The notes: generated by a model not told the origin, from the letters alone. DNA of 64,000 nt from Alkalimonas collagenimarina (GCF_030717845.1 NZ_JAUZVZ010000007.1:1-64000), one strand, 5' to 3'. Shown: positions 1 to 9,103, counted from the stretch's first letter. Numbers and translations are program-made.

Positions 1-391
1 ACTCCAAACCGCTCCCCCGTTAACTGACATGTTCATATACGCAATTGGATCAAGTGATTGTGGTTGGGAGTATCCACCATCTGGTGCCACTAGTACCTCT
101 TGTAATCATGGTGGCGCTGTCATGCAAGCGGCAGTGTTTGAACTAGGTTATGGGTCAAGTAGGATCGCCTGGATGGGTGGAGGAACACTTCCCAGTTCAG
201 CGTATTTAGGTTCCTCGCCTGTATGCGAATCATTTGGTGAGCTCACGTTTGATTGCACCGCTGGATTAACCATTGTAGGTTGGGTAGTTGACTACGATCT
301 CAGTGGGTGGCAGGGGGGCTTTTTCCGCTACCAGAATACCTCAACGAACTCTCCGTTTAATACTATGTCAGTTCAAATCAACATTCTGTAA
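1..391 (+). CDS. DUF4879 (YolA-like) exported protein, 5'-truncated by the window edge
   Basis: The frame is open from base 2, so the first ATG inside the window (base 29) need not be the start and the N-terminus, probably with a signal peptide, lies outside. The visible 129 codons resemble Bacillus YolA and other DUF4879 proteins: an APPLT lead-in, an AIGSS...GWEYPP segment, a central ELGYGS motif and the C-terminal YQNTSTNSPFNTMS block. Four cysteines could form disulfides outside the cytoplasm. The family has no established function. The gene is followed by a strong terminator. It lies beside a putative transposon end, so it may be cargo. The family assignment is from remembered motifs, not a search. 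Confidence 0.6.
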   Translation, partial: LQTAPPLTDMFIYAIGSSDCGWEYPPSGATSTSCNHGGAVMQAAVFELGYGSSRIAWMGGGTLPSSAYLGSSPVCESFGELTFDCTAGLTIVGWVVDYDLSGWQGGFFRYQNTSTNSPFNTMSVQINIL

Positions 392-406
392 ACTTAAATG
401 ACCTCG

Positions 407-436
407 AAAGGCCCAGCTTTCAGCGGGGCCTTTTTT
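407..436 (+). terminator. Rho-independent terminator after the DUF4879 gene
   Basis: A GC-rich stem, AAAGGCCC pairing with GGGGCCTTT across a short loop, is followed by a run of six T. It begins 16 bases after the stop codon at 389-391 and ends transcription on the plus strand before the convergent gene at 451. Confidence 0.8.
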
Positions 437-450
437 GCTACTAATTATTC

Positions 451-867
451 TCACACTGTTATACTCAGCGGGCCACGCTGCTCTTTCCGCATTATTTCCA
501 AGGCTCGATCAAGTGCATCCGCGGAGTCGTTATTACCAATCGAACGATGAAACTCGGCTACGTTTTTCGCCATTTCCATGAAATTAACTGGTTCAGAACC
601 TTTAGTTGGCTCTAGGGTTTGCGCATCCAAGTTAAGTGTCATGAGCATAAATGGCACGCTCTCTTCAAGTGTCATATTTCCTGCTTGAAGTTGATCGTTA
701 ATCCACTCTTTTAAATCGTCTCGACTCATGTTTCTGAAATCGACGTTACTTTCTTCATTACTACTTTGAGGCGCCTGTTTGACATGATCTACCGTTTTTT
801 GAGATGGCTGATCCATTAAACTCTTGGTCAGAACGTTTGCACTCGGTGAAGTTGCATGAATTTCCAT
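451..867 (-). CDS. Hypothetical cytoplasmic protein, 138 aa
   Basis: The ATG at 867 is preferred over the upstream TTG-type start at 909 because GAGGGA lies 6 bases before it. The product is acidic and soluble, with no signal peptide or membrane segment. The first ~50 residues are Ser/Gln/Asn-rich and probably disordered. The rest looks helical and contains an MSRDDLKEWINDQL segment and a C-terminal helix with ADALDRALEIMRKEQ. I do not recognise the family. It converges with the DUF4879 gene and, with it, lies on one side of the repeat block at 1028-1089, so it may be transposon cargo. Confidence 0.6.
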   Translation of the reverse strand: MEIHATSPSANVLTKSLMDQPSQKTVDHVKQAPQSSNEESNVDFRNMSRDDLKEWINDQLQAGNMTLEESVPFMLMTLNLDAQTLEPTKGSEPVNFMEMAKNVAEFHRSIGNNDSADALDRALEIMRKEQRGPLSITV

Positions 868-991
868 TAAAATTCCCTCTCTTTTATTTAACACTAACGT
901 ATTGTGCAAAAATTAAGCCATCGCGAGGGACATCAAAATCTGTGTCATTGTAAAAATGATAGTTAATGGTTGTGAGCTAAAAAATGGAAGT

Positions 992-1022
992 CTGTATCAA
1001 ACCGCTCTACGGCTTGATACAG
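992..1022. terminator. Hairpin, terminator-like
   Basis: A perfect 9-bp inverted repeat, CTGTATCAA and TTGATACAG, encloses a nested CCG/CGG pair and is followed by GTTTTAG. No plus-strand gene ends just before it, so it may be an orphan terminator. The rest of the gene-free stretch 868-1171 holds the direct repeats described next and the short leader of the transposase gene. Confidence 0.45.
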
Positions 1023-1027
1023 GTTTT

Positions 1028-1083
1028 AGTATGAAACTTTATTCCCAAGTATGATTCTTTATTGCATAGTGTGAAACTTTATT
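1028..1083. repeat. Three direct repeats with a 20-bp period
   Basis: AGTATGAAACTTTATT (1028-1043), AGTATGATTCTTTATT (1048-1063) and AGTGTGAAACTTTATT (1068-1083) start exactly 20 bp apart and differ at only one to three positions. Such spacing is typical of arrays of transposase- or Rep-binding sites. Confidence 0.85.
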
Positions 1084-1089
1084 ACTACA
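1028..1089. mobile_element. Putative transposon terminus (Tn7/Tn402-like organisation)
   Basis: Read on the minus strand from 1089, the block starts TGTAGTAATAAAG and continues into the three 20-bp-period repeats. Ends beginning TGT followed by several ~20-bp repeats are characteristic of elements with TnsB/TniB-type transposases. The proposed element would extend left beyond the window and carry the DUF4879 gene and the gene at 451-867. The partner end and the transposase genes are not in view, so this is inference from structure alone. Confidence 0.35.
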
Positions 1090-1171
1090 CCACAGCAGCT
1101 TGTTGGGTAAAAAAGCAAACACCAATGCCGAGCCGGATGGATCTGACTGACACCTACGCCTATACAACACC

Positions 1172-2422
1172 ATGACCGAACTTCCCGACAACATCCTTCA
1201 CCTGCCGCAATACCAAGTACTGGGCTGCAAATCAACCGACGACGAAATGCACTTCCAGGTGGACGTGCCCGATCCCATCGCCTGCGAGGAATGCGGCGTG
1301 CAGGGTGAGTTCGTACGGTTCGGCAAGCGGGTCACTCTCTGGGTGGTCCGCCGCCGATACACCTGCCGGGCCTGCAAGACAACATTCAGGCCCCAGCTAC
1401 CGGAGATGGTGGACGGATTCCGTATGACACTGCGGCTGCATGAGTACGTGGAGAAGGAATCCTTCAACCACCCCTACACCTTTGTGGCGGCACAGACCGG
1501 CCTGGACGAGAAGACGGTGCGCGACATCTTCAACGCCCGCGCCGAGTTCCTGGGGCGCTGGCACCGCTTCGAGACGCCCCGCATCCTGGGCATTGACGAG
1601 CTATACCTGAACAAGCGCTACCGCTGCATTCTGACCAACATTGAGGAGCGAACCCTGCTCGACCTGCTGGCTACCCGCCGCCAGGACGTGGTGACCAACT
1701 ACTTGATGAAGCTGAAAGACCGGCAGAAGGTCGAGATCGTCAGCATGGACATGTGGAACCCCTACCGGGCAGCGGTCAAGGCTGTGCTGCCCCAGGCCCG
1801 TATCGTGGTCGATAAGTTCCATGTGGTGCGCATGGCCAACGATGCCCTAGAGAGAGTGCGCAAGGGCCTCAGAAAGGAGCTGAAACCGTCCCAGAGCCGG
1901 ACTCTCAAGGGAGACCGGAAAATCCTGCTGAAACGCGCTCACGAAGTCTCAGACCGGGAGCGCCTCATCATGGAGACCTGGACAGGCGCGTTCCCGCAAC
2001 TGCTGGCCGCCTACGAGCACAAGGAGCGCTTCTACGGCATCTGGGACGCCACCACACGGCTCCAGGCAGAAGCCGCCCTGGACGAGTGGATAGCCACCAT
2101 CCCGAAGGGCCAAAAGGAAGTCTGGAGCGATCTGGTCAGGGCAGTGGGGAACTGGCGCGAAGAGACCATGACCTACTTCGAGACGGACATGCCCGTCACC
2201 AACGCTTACACGGAGTCCATCAACCGACTGGCCAAGGACAAGAACCGTGAAGGGCGCGGTTACTCCTTCGAGGTGATGCGGGCACGAATGCTCTACACCA
2301 CGAAGCACAAGAAGAAGGCACCGACTGCGAAGGTCTCTCCTTTCTACAAGAAAACCATCGGTTACGGACTGCCGGACTTCGCAGAGGAACTCAACTACGG
2401 AGTCGATCTATCAACCATCTGA
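1172..2422 (+). CDS. ISL3-family transposase
   Basis: A 416-aa DDE transposase of normal length for ISL3. The N-terminus has a zinc ribbon (CEEC near residues 34-37 and CRAC near 66-69), followed by a helix-turn-helix region and the catalytic domain with ILGIDELYL, VSMDMWNPYR and VVDKFHVVRMAND. The late TNAYTESINRLAKDKNREGRG block carries the last acidic residue. It catalyses cut-and-paste movement of its element. The gene is clearly richer in GC, with C-ending codons, than its neighbours, indicating recent acquisition. It appears intact. Confidence 0.92.
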   Translation: MTELPDNILHLPQYQVLGCKSTDDEMHFQVDVPDPIACEECGVQGEFVRFGKRVTLWVVRRRYTCRACKTTFRPQLPEMVDGFRMTLRLHEYVEKESFNHPYTFVAAQTGLDEKTVRDIFNARAEFLGRWHRFETPRILGIDELYLNKRYRCILTNIEERTLLDLLATRRQDVVTNYLMKLKDRQKVEIVSMDMWNPYRAAVKAVLPQARIVVDKFHVVRMANDALERVRKGLRKELKPSQSRTLKGDRKILLKRAHEVSDRERLIMETWTGAFPQLLAAYEHKERFYGIWDATTRLQAEAALDEWIATIPKGQKEVWSDLVRAVGNWREETMTYFETDMPVTNAYTESINRLAKDKNREGRGYSFEVMRARMLYTTKHKKKAPTAKVSPFYKKTIGYGLPDFAEELNYGVDLSTI

Positions 2423-2436
2423 GGGTGGTATCAGAT

Positions 2437-2460
2437 TGATGGGGTGAAGGTGCCCCATCA
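2437..2460. terminator. Hairpin at the 3' end of the transposase gene
   Basis: TGATGGGG and CCCCATCA pair perfectly across an 8-base loop, 14 bases after the transposase stop. There is no T-run. The hairpin lies inside the right terminal region of the element and may limit read-through or form part of the transposase-recognised end. Confidence 0.5.
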
Positions 2461-2829
2461 ACCATTAAATCCGTATACCCTTTCTAAAATGACCAGGCTG
2501 AGCAGCGCATGCTCAGGATCCGGTGTCACACCGTATTGCTGAGCCATGCTTTTGTCGAGATCGTCAGTGCGAATCACATTGGCACGTAAGGTATAGCCAT
2601 CAAACTCCATCACATGCCCCAGTGGCTGCTGATTTTCAGCCGAGGTATCGACTGGAGCACTCTGGCCGGCTTGATCGATGTTTTGATCTGGTTGTCCACA
2701 GCCAGCTAATGCCACAATCATGGCGAAGATGCCGGCAAAAAGCCTGATGGGGTGAGGGCCAGTGTCACTGATAAAATGACTCTGTCCGGCGGCTGGTCCA
2801 CTTGAGGTCGTTTTATTGTCGGTGTTCAT
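2458..2829 (-). pseudogene. DUF4426-like lipoprotein, 3' end removed by the ISL3 element
   Basis: The ATG at 2829 has AGGA 7 bases upstream; the longer frame starts with TTG. The product has a hydrophobic segment and a lipobox ending LAGC, so it was an outer-envelope lipoprotein. The part after residue ~70 (GHVMEFDGYTLRANVI...AQQYGV) resembles the first half of DUF4426 domains, which are about 140 residues. Native sequence stops at base 2481: the last six codons and the stop come from the insertion-sequence end. The second half is not found left of the element. Probably non-functional. Confidence 0.7.
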
Positions 2830-3072
2830 CGTCAAATCCTTTGGGTAAGAACATCAGGCAGGCGAGCCATTGAGGATAACGAGCGCCAGCTGCTCGGGAT
2901 GTCTTTACCAGTAATGAGGTAAGGCTTGTATACCACCATAGGACGGCACCAACTGGTTGTCGGTGCGCTAGCTAACTTACCGGCATTATTGATTTGTCAG
3001 CAGATGAAACACTTGAAGAAAAGCGGTGACTGCAAAAGCGGGATTAGGCGTGCTATCAAGAAGTAAGGGGGG

Positions 3073-3105
3073 CGAGCTAAAGGCTGAACAGCAGTCTTTA
3101 GCTCG
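3073..3105. terminator. Strong hairpin downstream of the DUF4136 gene
   Basis: A perfect 10-bp stem, CGAGCTAAAG and CTTTAGCTCG, with a 13-base loop lies just after the leftward gene ending at 3129. On the minus strand it is followed by C6TT rather than a T-run. It is the only clear structure in 2830-3128, which otherwise holds no gene. Confidence 0.5.
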
Positions 3106-3128
3106 ATGAATGATGATGAGTGTGGTAC

Positions 3129-3749
3129 TTATTGACGGCCCGGAAACTGCTGGAATAGATGGGCCACTGTTTCTTCAACAGCTTGCTTCGGGTTTTTTAA
3201 TGCTTCACGTGTCAGGCGGCCTTCCTGGATCCCTTGCCAGATCAATTTATTCTGAGCAGCGTCCACCAGATCTATCTGCACTGTACCTTGCTTGTAATGC
3301 ACAGTTTCAATGTCTTGCTGATACAGCGGGAAGCCTAAGTGCCAAGCCGAACGGTAACCATAATGGCCAAAGCCAATATTAGCGCGAAATGGACTGCTGC
3401 GAATATCGGTTTTATCTTCTGTGTTGGAAGCAAAGTTCAGTAATAACTCGGCATCATCTTCTTGGTAACGATAACCAAGCGCCTCCATTTCTGCCCTAAG
3501 GGCCGATTTGAAGTGATCGGTTAAAAGGCTCTGATATTCTTCGGTATCCGTACCTGGTGCTTTGTAAAAACCAAAGGTTTGATACTGACTAAAATTTACA
3601 TCGCGAGCATAGTCAACACGTGCATCTGGTTTTACTGAACAGCCGCTTATCACCAGCATGATAACCAGCATCATTAGCACAGTTACCAGACTAAATGATA
3701 ACTTCGGATCGGAAGGGACCATGGTTGATTCTTGTTTAGGTGACAGCAT
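3129..3749 (-). CDS. DUF4136 domain lipoprotein
   Basis: The start at 3749 is chosen because AGGAG precedes it by 8 bases; the frame stays open to 3803. The 206-aa product has a long hydrophobic N-terminus and a lipobox ending ISGC, predicting a lipid-anchored envelope protein. The mature part begins VDYARDVNFSQYQTFGFY and ends with a motif around LIWQGIQEGRLTREALKNPKQAVEETV, typical of DUF4136, a family found in lipoproteins of unknown function. It is monocistronic and ends at a strong hairpin. Confidence 0.8.
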   Translation of the reverse strand: MLSPKQESTMVPSDPKLSFSLVTVLMMLVIMLVISGCSVKPDARVDYARDVNFSQYQTFGFYKAPGTDTEEYQSLLTDHFKSALRAEMEALGYRYQEDDAELLLNFASNTEDKTDIRSSPFRANIGFGHYGYRSAWHLGFPLYQQDIETVHYKQGTVQIDLVDAAQNKLIWQGIQEGRLTREALKNPKQAVEETVAHLFQQFPGRQ

Positions 3750-3914
3750 AATTAAACTCCTGCAGGGTAATGACTGTTTCTCTATTATAAGAGACAAAAC
3801 CATGAACGGATTAGTTCGTGTTATTTATTAAGTTAGCACCATACAACTGAATGCTACCTTAATCCATCTCTTTGTTCTGTTGCATCTTACTGAGCTGCAG
3901 GCTAAAATGTCGGC

Positions 3915-4030
3915 TTGCTTGAGGGAGTAATCGGCCAGATCAACCGGCGCTGTTGTCAACATCCTTGTACCTCATTGTACATGGCAGCAGCATCTGCATA
4001 GCAGACTGATGAGACTTGAGACATACCATG
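3915..4030 (+). promoter_or_regulatory. Probable yybP-ykoY (manganese) riboswitch
   Basis: The 5' leader of the GDT1 exporter contains the conserved blocks of this class in order and at fitting distances: GAGGGAGTAA (3921-3930), TGTTGTCAACAT (3951-3962) and GATGAGACTTG (about 4008-4018). Downstream, GCGGGA and TCCCGC (about 4038-4075) could pair near the start codon and act as the expression platform. The class senses Mn2+ and commonly precedes GDT1/MntP-type exporters. I could not confirm a clean P1 stem by eye. Confidence 0.6.
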
Positions 4031-4087
4031 AACCCATAGCGGGAGTTTGTGGTTTGTCTTGTAGTTGTTTCCCGCAGAGTGAATTTG

Positions 4088-4648
4088 ATGGATGCTTTTC
4101 TTGCTTCGTTTACTGCGGTGGCTATTGCTGAAATAGGTGATAAAACCCAGCTTCTTTCGTTATTTCTTGCTGCACGTTTTCGTTCCCGACTAGCGATTAT
4201 TGCTGGTATTCTGGTGGCTACCTTATTAAATCATGCAGCCTCTGCCTGGCTCGGTGTCTGGGTTGCGCAGTTCATTCCACAAGGCTGGCAGGGCTGGTTG
4301 TTGGGTGGTTCTTTTATCGTGGTGGCATTATGGCTACTTATCCCGGATAAAGACGACAGTGATGACAGCAGTATGTTGAAGTTTGGTGCCTTTACTGCCA
4401 GTTGCGTGTTGTTTTTTCTAGCTGAAATTGGTGATAAAACGCAAATTGCTACCGTGATTCTGGCCGCTACCTTCGAAGATGCCATTTGGTGGGTGATTTG
4501 GGGGACTACGATTGGTATGTTGGCGGCCAATGTGCCGGTAGTCTATGCAGGCAGCTGGTTGATGGAGAAAATCTCTCTTGATTGGGCGCGCCGCGCTGCT
4601 TGTGGCATTTTTATGCTGCTGGGTGTGATTACCATTATTAATTATTAG
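4088..4648 (+). CDS. GDT1/TMEM165 (UPF0016) family manganese exporter
   Basis: The start at 4088 gives a 186-aa protein of family size; an earlier frame start at 4049 adds an implausible N-terminus. Two repeated halves each carry the signature EIGDKTQ (residues 15-21 and 113-119) in a membrane helix, separated by an acidic loop, with about six helices in all. Family members, for example Vibrio MneA, export Mn2+ across the inner membrane. The putative Mn riboswitch upstream supports that role. The next gene starts 7 bases after the stop and is probably co-transcribed. Confidence 0.88.
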   Translation: MDAFLASFTAVAIAEIGDKTQLLSLFLAARFRSRLAIIAGILVATLLNHAASAWLGVWVAQFIPQGWQGWLLGGSFIVVALWLLIPDKDDSDDSSMLKFGAFTASCVLFFLAEIGDKTQIATVILAATFEDAIWWVIWGTTIGMLAANVPVVYAGSWLMEKISLDWARRAACGIFMLLGVITIINY

Positions 4649-4655
4649 GAACATT

Positions 4656-5135
4656 ATGATCGACATAAAAGCTGTCAACTATCAGGATTCGGAGCAAGCG
4701 CAACAACTGGTGTATCTGCTTAATCAGTACGCGTTGGATCCAATGGGGGGCGGCGACGCCCTGGCTGAGCAAGTGCAACTGGAGCTGGCCGTTAAACTGG
4801 CCGATCGCAGCGATACCTTTAGTTTTATCGCCTATGATGATGACCAGCCCGTTGGTTTGGTTAATTGTGTCGAAGGGTTTTCAACCTTTGCTGCGAAACC
4901 AGTCATGAATATTCATGATGTTGTTGTGTTACCTACTCACAGAGGCAAAGGGATAAGTACGCTGCTGCTGAATGAAGTCGAGCAGTTAGCCAGGCAACGT
5001 GATTGTTGTAAATTGACTTTAGAAGTGTTGCAAGGCAATAAGGTGGCCAAAGCCAGTTATCTGAAGTTTGGCTTTGCCGGCTATGAGCTAGACCCAGAAA
5101 TGGGGCAGGCCATGTTTTGGCAGAAAAAACTATAA
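4656..5135 (+). CDS. GNAT-family N-acetyltransferase
   Basis: A 159-aa single-domain GNAT. The acetyl-CoA binding motif A is seen in NIHDVVVLPTHRGKGISTLL (about residues 86-105; the RGKG core corresponds to R/Q-x-x-G-x-G/A), followed by the helix LLNEVEQLARQR and the KASYLKFGF motif B. The substrate cannot be read from the sequence. It lies 7 bases after the GDT1 gene, so it likely shares that transcript. Confidence 0.85.
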   Translation: MIDIKAVNYQDSEQAQQLVYLLNQYALDPMGGGDALAEQVQLELAVKLADRSDTFSFIAYDDDQPVGLVNCVEGFSTFAAKPVMNIHDVVVLPTHRGKGISTLLLNEVEQLARQRDCCKLTLEVLQGNKVAKASYLKFGFAGYELDPEMGQAMFWQKKL

Positions 5136-5156
5136 GTAGAGCTCTGGGTTAACTAA

Positions 5157-5585
5157 CTAGCGCTTAAATTTTGTTTCAAGGATCACCGATGAGTTGGTCC
5201 TTTCTACCCCTTCCAGATTACCTATATCATCCAAAATATGGCTGAGCTGCTCGGTATTGTGCGCTTGCACTACGGCGATTAAATCGTATTCGCCGCTGAT
5301 GGCGTACAAAGCTGAGACTTGTGGAATATGCTTTAATTCGCTGTTGGTGCGAGCAGTGAGCTTTTGCCGTACCTTAATCGACACATGCGCCGAGACCTGC
5401 TCCGATAGATACTGACTGCCGAGTTCCACCGTAAACCCTTGTATCACCCCTTGCTGCTCTAATCGTTGCAATCGATTTTGAATGGTAGAGCGCGAAACCT
5501 GAAGTGCTCGGGCAAGGTCCGACACACTGGCCCGGCCATTGGTGCGAAGGATAGCCAGTAACTGCTCATCATCAGAACTTATCAC
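5157..5585 (-). CDS. Lrp/AsnC-family transcriptional regulator
   Basis: The GTG at 5585 is chosen because AAGGAG stands 6 bases before it, giving 142 aa; upstream ATG codons at 5615 and 5606 lack a ribosome site. The N-terminal winged helix-turn-helix (LAILRTNGRASVSDLARALQ, then RSTIQNRLQRLEQQGVI) is followed by the RAM ligand-binding domain with YDLIAVVQAHNTEQL. Such proteins sense amino acids and form octamers. It is divergent from astC with a 139-bp intergenic region, so control of arginine catabolism is a reasonable inference. Confidence 0.88.
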   Translation of the reverse strand: MISSDDEQLLAILRTNGRASVSDLARALQVSRSTIQNRLQRLEQQGVIQGFTVELGSQYLSEQVSAHVSIKVRQKLTARTNSELKHIPQVSALYAISGEYDLIAVVQAHNTEQLSHILDDIGNLEGVERTNSSVILETKFKR

Positions 5586-5670
5586 TTTGAACTCCTTTCT
5601 TATCATATTGACCATATAACTTGGTATATTGTACAGAATGATACTGCAAATTGGCAGTGATAGTGACTAA

Positions 5671-6933
<1,263 letters not shown>

Positions 6934-6950
6934 TGCAGAGCGAGAAGCCG

Positions 6951-7988
6951 ATGTTAGTCATCCGTCCAATCAACTCAGCTGATTTTCCGGCACTGAAAAA
7001 AATTGCCGAAGAGTCTGGCCATGGGTTTACCTCATTGCCGGTGAATGATCAGCGTTTGCAGCAAAAGATAGCGCATTCGGAAGCCAGTTTTGCCACTGCA
7101 GTAGAGCAGGCTGGGCAGCAAGGTTATTTGTTTGTATTAGAAGATACAGCGACCGGAGATATCGTCGGCACGACAGGGATTGAAGCCGCGGTAGGGTTAG
7201 AAACGCCTTTGTATCACTTTCAGCAAAATACCGTGATGCATCACTCGGTTGAGCTGAGTGTATTAAATCAGCTGAAAACCTTAACGCTGTGCAATGATTA
7301 CACTGGCGCATCAGAGATCTGTACTTTGTTCTTGCGACAAAGTTATCGGCAGGGTTACACCGGCCGGTTTTTGTCCAAGGTGCGTTTTTTATTTATGGCA
7401 GAGCATCCGCAGCGTTTTTCTGACATTGTCATCGCTGAAATGCGTGGTGCTGCCGATGATAACGGCCAGCCGCCGTTTTGGTGTTGGTTACAGAAGCTGT
7501 TTTTAACCATTGATTTTCCGACGGCGGATCATCTGATAGGTGTTGGTAAAAAAGCCTTTATCGCTGAGTTGATGCCGCGGCATCCTATTTACGTTGGCTT
7601 ACTGCCAGAAGAGGCGCAGCAGGTGATAGGGCAGGTGCATCAACAAACCAAGCCTGCATTAAAAATGTTGCAACAGGAAGGCTTTGTGCATCGCGGCTAT
7701 GTTGACTTGTTCGATGCAGGACCGACCATCGAAGCGAGGCTAAGCCAGATCCATTCAGTGGCCAGCAGTGTGAAGGTCCCTGTGCGGGTGGTGGATAAGG
7801 TGGAACCTGGCCAGATGCTGGCCATTAGCAATACCGGCACGCAAGGATTTCGTGCCAGCTTTAGCGAGCAAGCGCGTTTTGATGAGCACGATGCTGTGCT
7901 GTTGGTTCAGCCTGAATTGGCGGATGCGCTTCAGCTTGAGGATGGCGATCTGGCTCGCTTTATTGTACTGGAAAAAGGCCGTCGGTAG
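6951..7988 (+). CDS. astA: Arginine N-succinyltransferase
   Basis: The start at 6951 gives MLVIRPINSADF, matching the usual AstA beginning; an overlapping ATG at 6933 would add six residues. The 345-aa protein aligns along its length with the E. coli enzyme as I remember it: SGHGFTSLP near the start, FLRQSYRQGYTGRFLSKVRFLFMA, AEMRG, FIAELMPRHPIYVGLLP and VHQQTKPALKMLQQEGF. It transfers succinyl from succinyl-CoA to arginine, the first step of the AST pathway. The dehydrogenase gene astD, usually next, is absent; 166 non-coding bases precede the DUF1338 gene. Confidence 0.93.
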   Translation: MLVIRPINSADFPALKKIAEESGHGFTSLPVNDQRLQQKIAHSEASFATAVEQAGQQGYLFVLEDTATGDIVGTTGIEAAVGLETPLYHFQQNTVMHHSVELSVLNQLKTLTLCNDYTGASEICTLFLRQSYRQGYTGRFLSKVRFLFMAEHPQRFSDIVIAEMRGAADDNGQPPFWCWLQKLFLTIDFPTADHLIGVGKKAFIAELMPRHPIYVGLLPEEAQQVIGQVHQQTKPALKMLQQEGFVHRGYVDLFDAGPTIEARLSQIHSVASSVKVPVRVVDKVEPGQMLAISNTGTQGFRASFSEQARFDEHDAVLLVQPELADALQLEDGDLARFIVLEKGRR

Positions 7989-8154
7989 TCTAATTAGCTC
8001 CATGCGAATTTGTCAGCCCGTCCGGGGCTCCAACGGTTCGCTTAGAGTAAGTCTTATCTCGCTTAACTGATTGGCCTGTGTCGTTAGCCGGTTAGTTTGT
8101 GTAAAATACGGCTCCTTTGGAGCACCCTGGAAGTTAAGAAGTAAGGTGAGCATC

Positions 8155-8958
8155 ATGCATAGCAACGTCAATGAACTGTTTGAAAATTTGTGGCAGAACT
8201 ATCTGGAGGTGACTCCATCTGCAAAGCGCGTCCATCAGTTGTTGGGCTCGTCTCAGCAGCAAGATATCTGTAATGATCATATTGCCTTACGTACCTTCAA
8301 TATAGAAAAAATTGGTTTGGAAAAACTGGCTGCTCATTTTAAAGCCGTCGGTTATGAAGAATGTGGTGAGTATCATTTCGAAGCGAAGAAGCTCTATGCC
8401 AAGCATTTTGAACATCCGGATCGCAATGTGCCGAAAGTATTTATCTCTGAATTGTTGTTAGAGCAATGTTCCGAGCAGTTGCAACAAGTGGTGTACAAGC
8501 TGGTTGCACAAATCCCTGAAGAAGCGGTCACCGCCGATGACTTTTTGTACTCAGGCACGCATTGGGCAATGGATCATGCGACCTATGAAGCCTTACTGGC
8601 TGAAAGCGAGTATGCAGCCTGGATGGCTGCCTGGGGCTTTAGAGCGAATCACTTTACCGTCAATGTGAATCAGCTGGAGAGCTTTGATACCTTAGAGCAA
8701 GTCAATCAGGCGCTGAAAGATGCCGGGTTTTTGTTAAATGCATCCGGTGGTGAAATCAAAGGTTCAAAAGAGGTATTGCTGGAGCAGTCCTCGACCATGG
8801 CTGATTTAGTCACGGTCATGTTTGCAGATGGCGCAGCTACTATCCCTAGCTGTTTTTATGAGTTTGCGCGTCGTTATGAAGTGGCACCAGGTTTGCTGTA
8901 CAGCGGCTTTGTTGCAGCATCAGCCGATAAAATCTTTGAAAGTACCAACGCGCGTTAA
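8155..8958 (+). CDS. DUF1338 family protein (2-oxoadipate dioxygenase/decarboxylase-like)
   Basis: The ATG at 8155 has AAGGTGAG upstream; the frame is open to 8071. The 267-aa protein has DUF1338 features: NDHIALRTFN (metal-ligand His), FEAKKLYAKHFEH, ELLLEQCSEQL, HWAMDHATYEAL and FRANHFTVNVN. The family includes Fe(II) HglS, which converts 2-oxoadipate to D-2-hydroxyglutarate in lysine degradation. DUF1338 genes sit after astD in several gammaproteobacteria, so a role in amino-acid catabolism is likely, but the substrate here is unproven. A strong terminator follows. Confidence 0.82.
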   Translation: MHSNVNELFENLWQNYLEVTPSAKRVHQLLGSSQQQDICNDHIALRTFNIEKIGLEKLAAHFKAVGYEECGEYHFEAKKLYAKHFEHPDRNVPKVFISELLLEQCSEQLQQVVYKLVAQIPEEAVTADDFLYSGTHWAMDHATYEALLAESEYAAWMAAWGFRANHFTVNVNQLESFDTLEQVNQALKDAGFLLNASGGEIKGSKEVLLEQSSTMADLVTVMFADGAATIPSCFYEFARRYEVAPGLLYSGFVAASADKIFESTNAR

Positions 8959-8983
8959 ACCGCTTTCGACGTAATTGTTCTGC

Positions 8984-9013
8984 ACGCCGGGTGATCCATC
9001 ATCCGGCGTTTTT
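8984..9013 (+). terminator. Rho-independent terminator of the ast/DUF1338 unit
   Basis: ACGCCGGGTGAT and ATCATCCGGCGT form a 12-bp stem with one G-T pair and a 2-base loop, followed by five T. Confidence 0.88.
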
Positions 9014-9103
9014 CGTTTTGTCATTCAGATACAATTCATTGTGTTTTTTTTAGGCTGCATGTTACTTTGTGGCTGATCACTTAACTAGCAGGATGCTAAA
9101 TCG

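Larger units (their letters stand above)
1105..2480 (+). mobile_element. ISL3-family insertion sequence, left end unresolved
   Basis: The element contains one transposase gene. The right end is placed at 2480: read inward on the minus strand it starts GGGTATACGGATTTAATGG, which resembles the GGGTATCCGGAATTTCTGG-type ends I remember for the ISPpu12 group. No full matching repeat occurs upstream. GGGTA at 1105 matches only the first five bases. A 10-bp inverted match, TTAATGGTTG at 963-972 against 2459-2468, lies further left. No 8-bp target duplication of the right flank (TTTCTAAA) is visible. The left end may have been lost or split by another insertion. Confidence 0.65.

Noticed and set aside
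1949-2308. 119-codon minus-strand frame in the transposase gene
   Set aside because: Antisense of the intact transposase, favoured by its GC-rich third positions.
7989-8154. Remnant of astD between astA and the DUF1338 gene
   Set aside because: Reading the three plus-strand frames gave no recognisable dehydrogenase segment.
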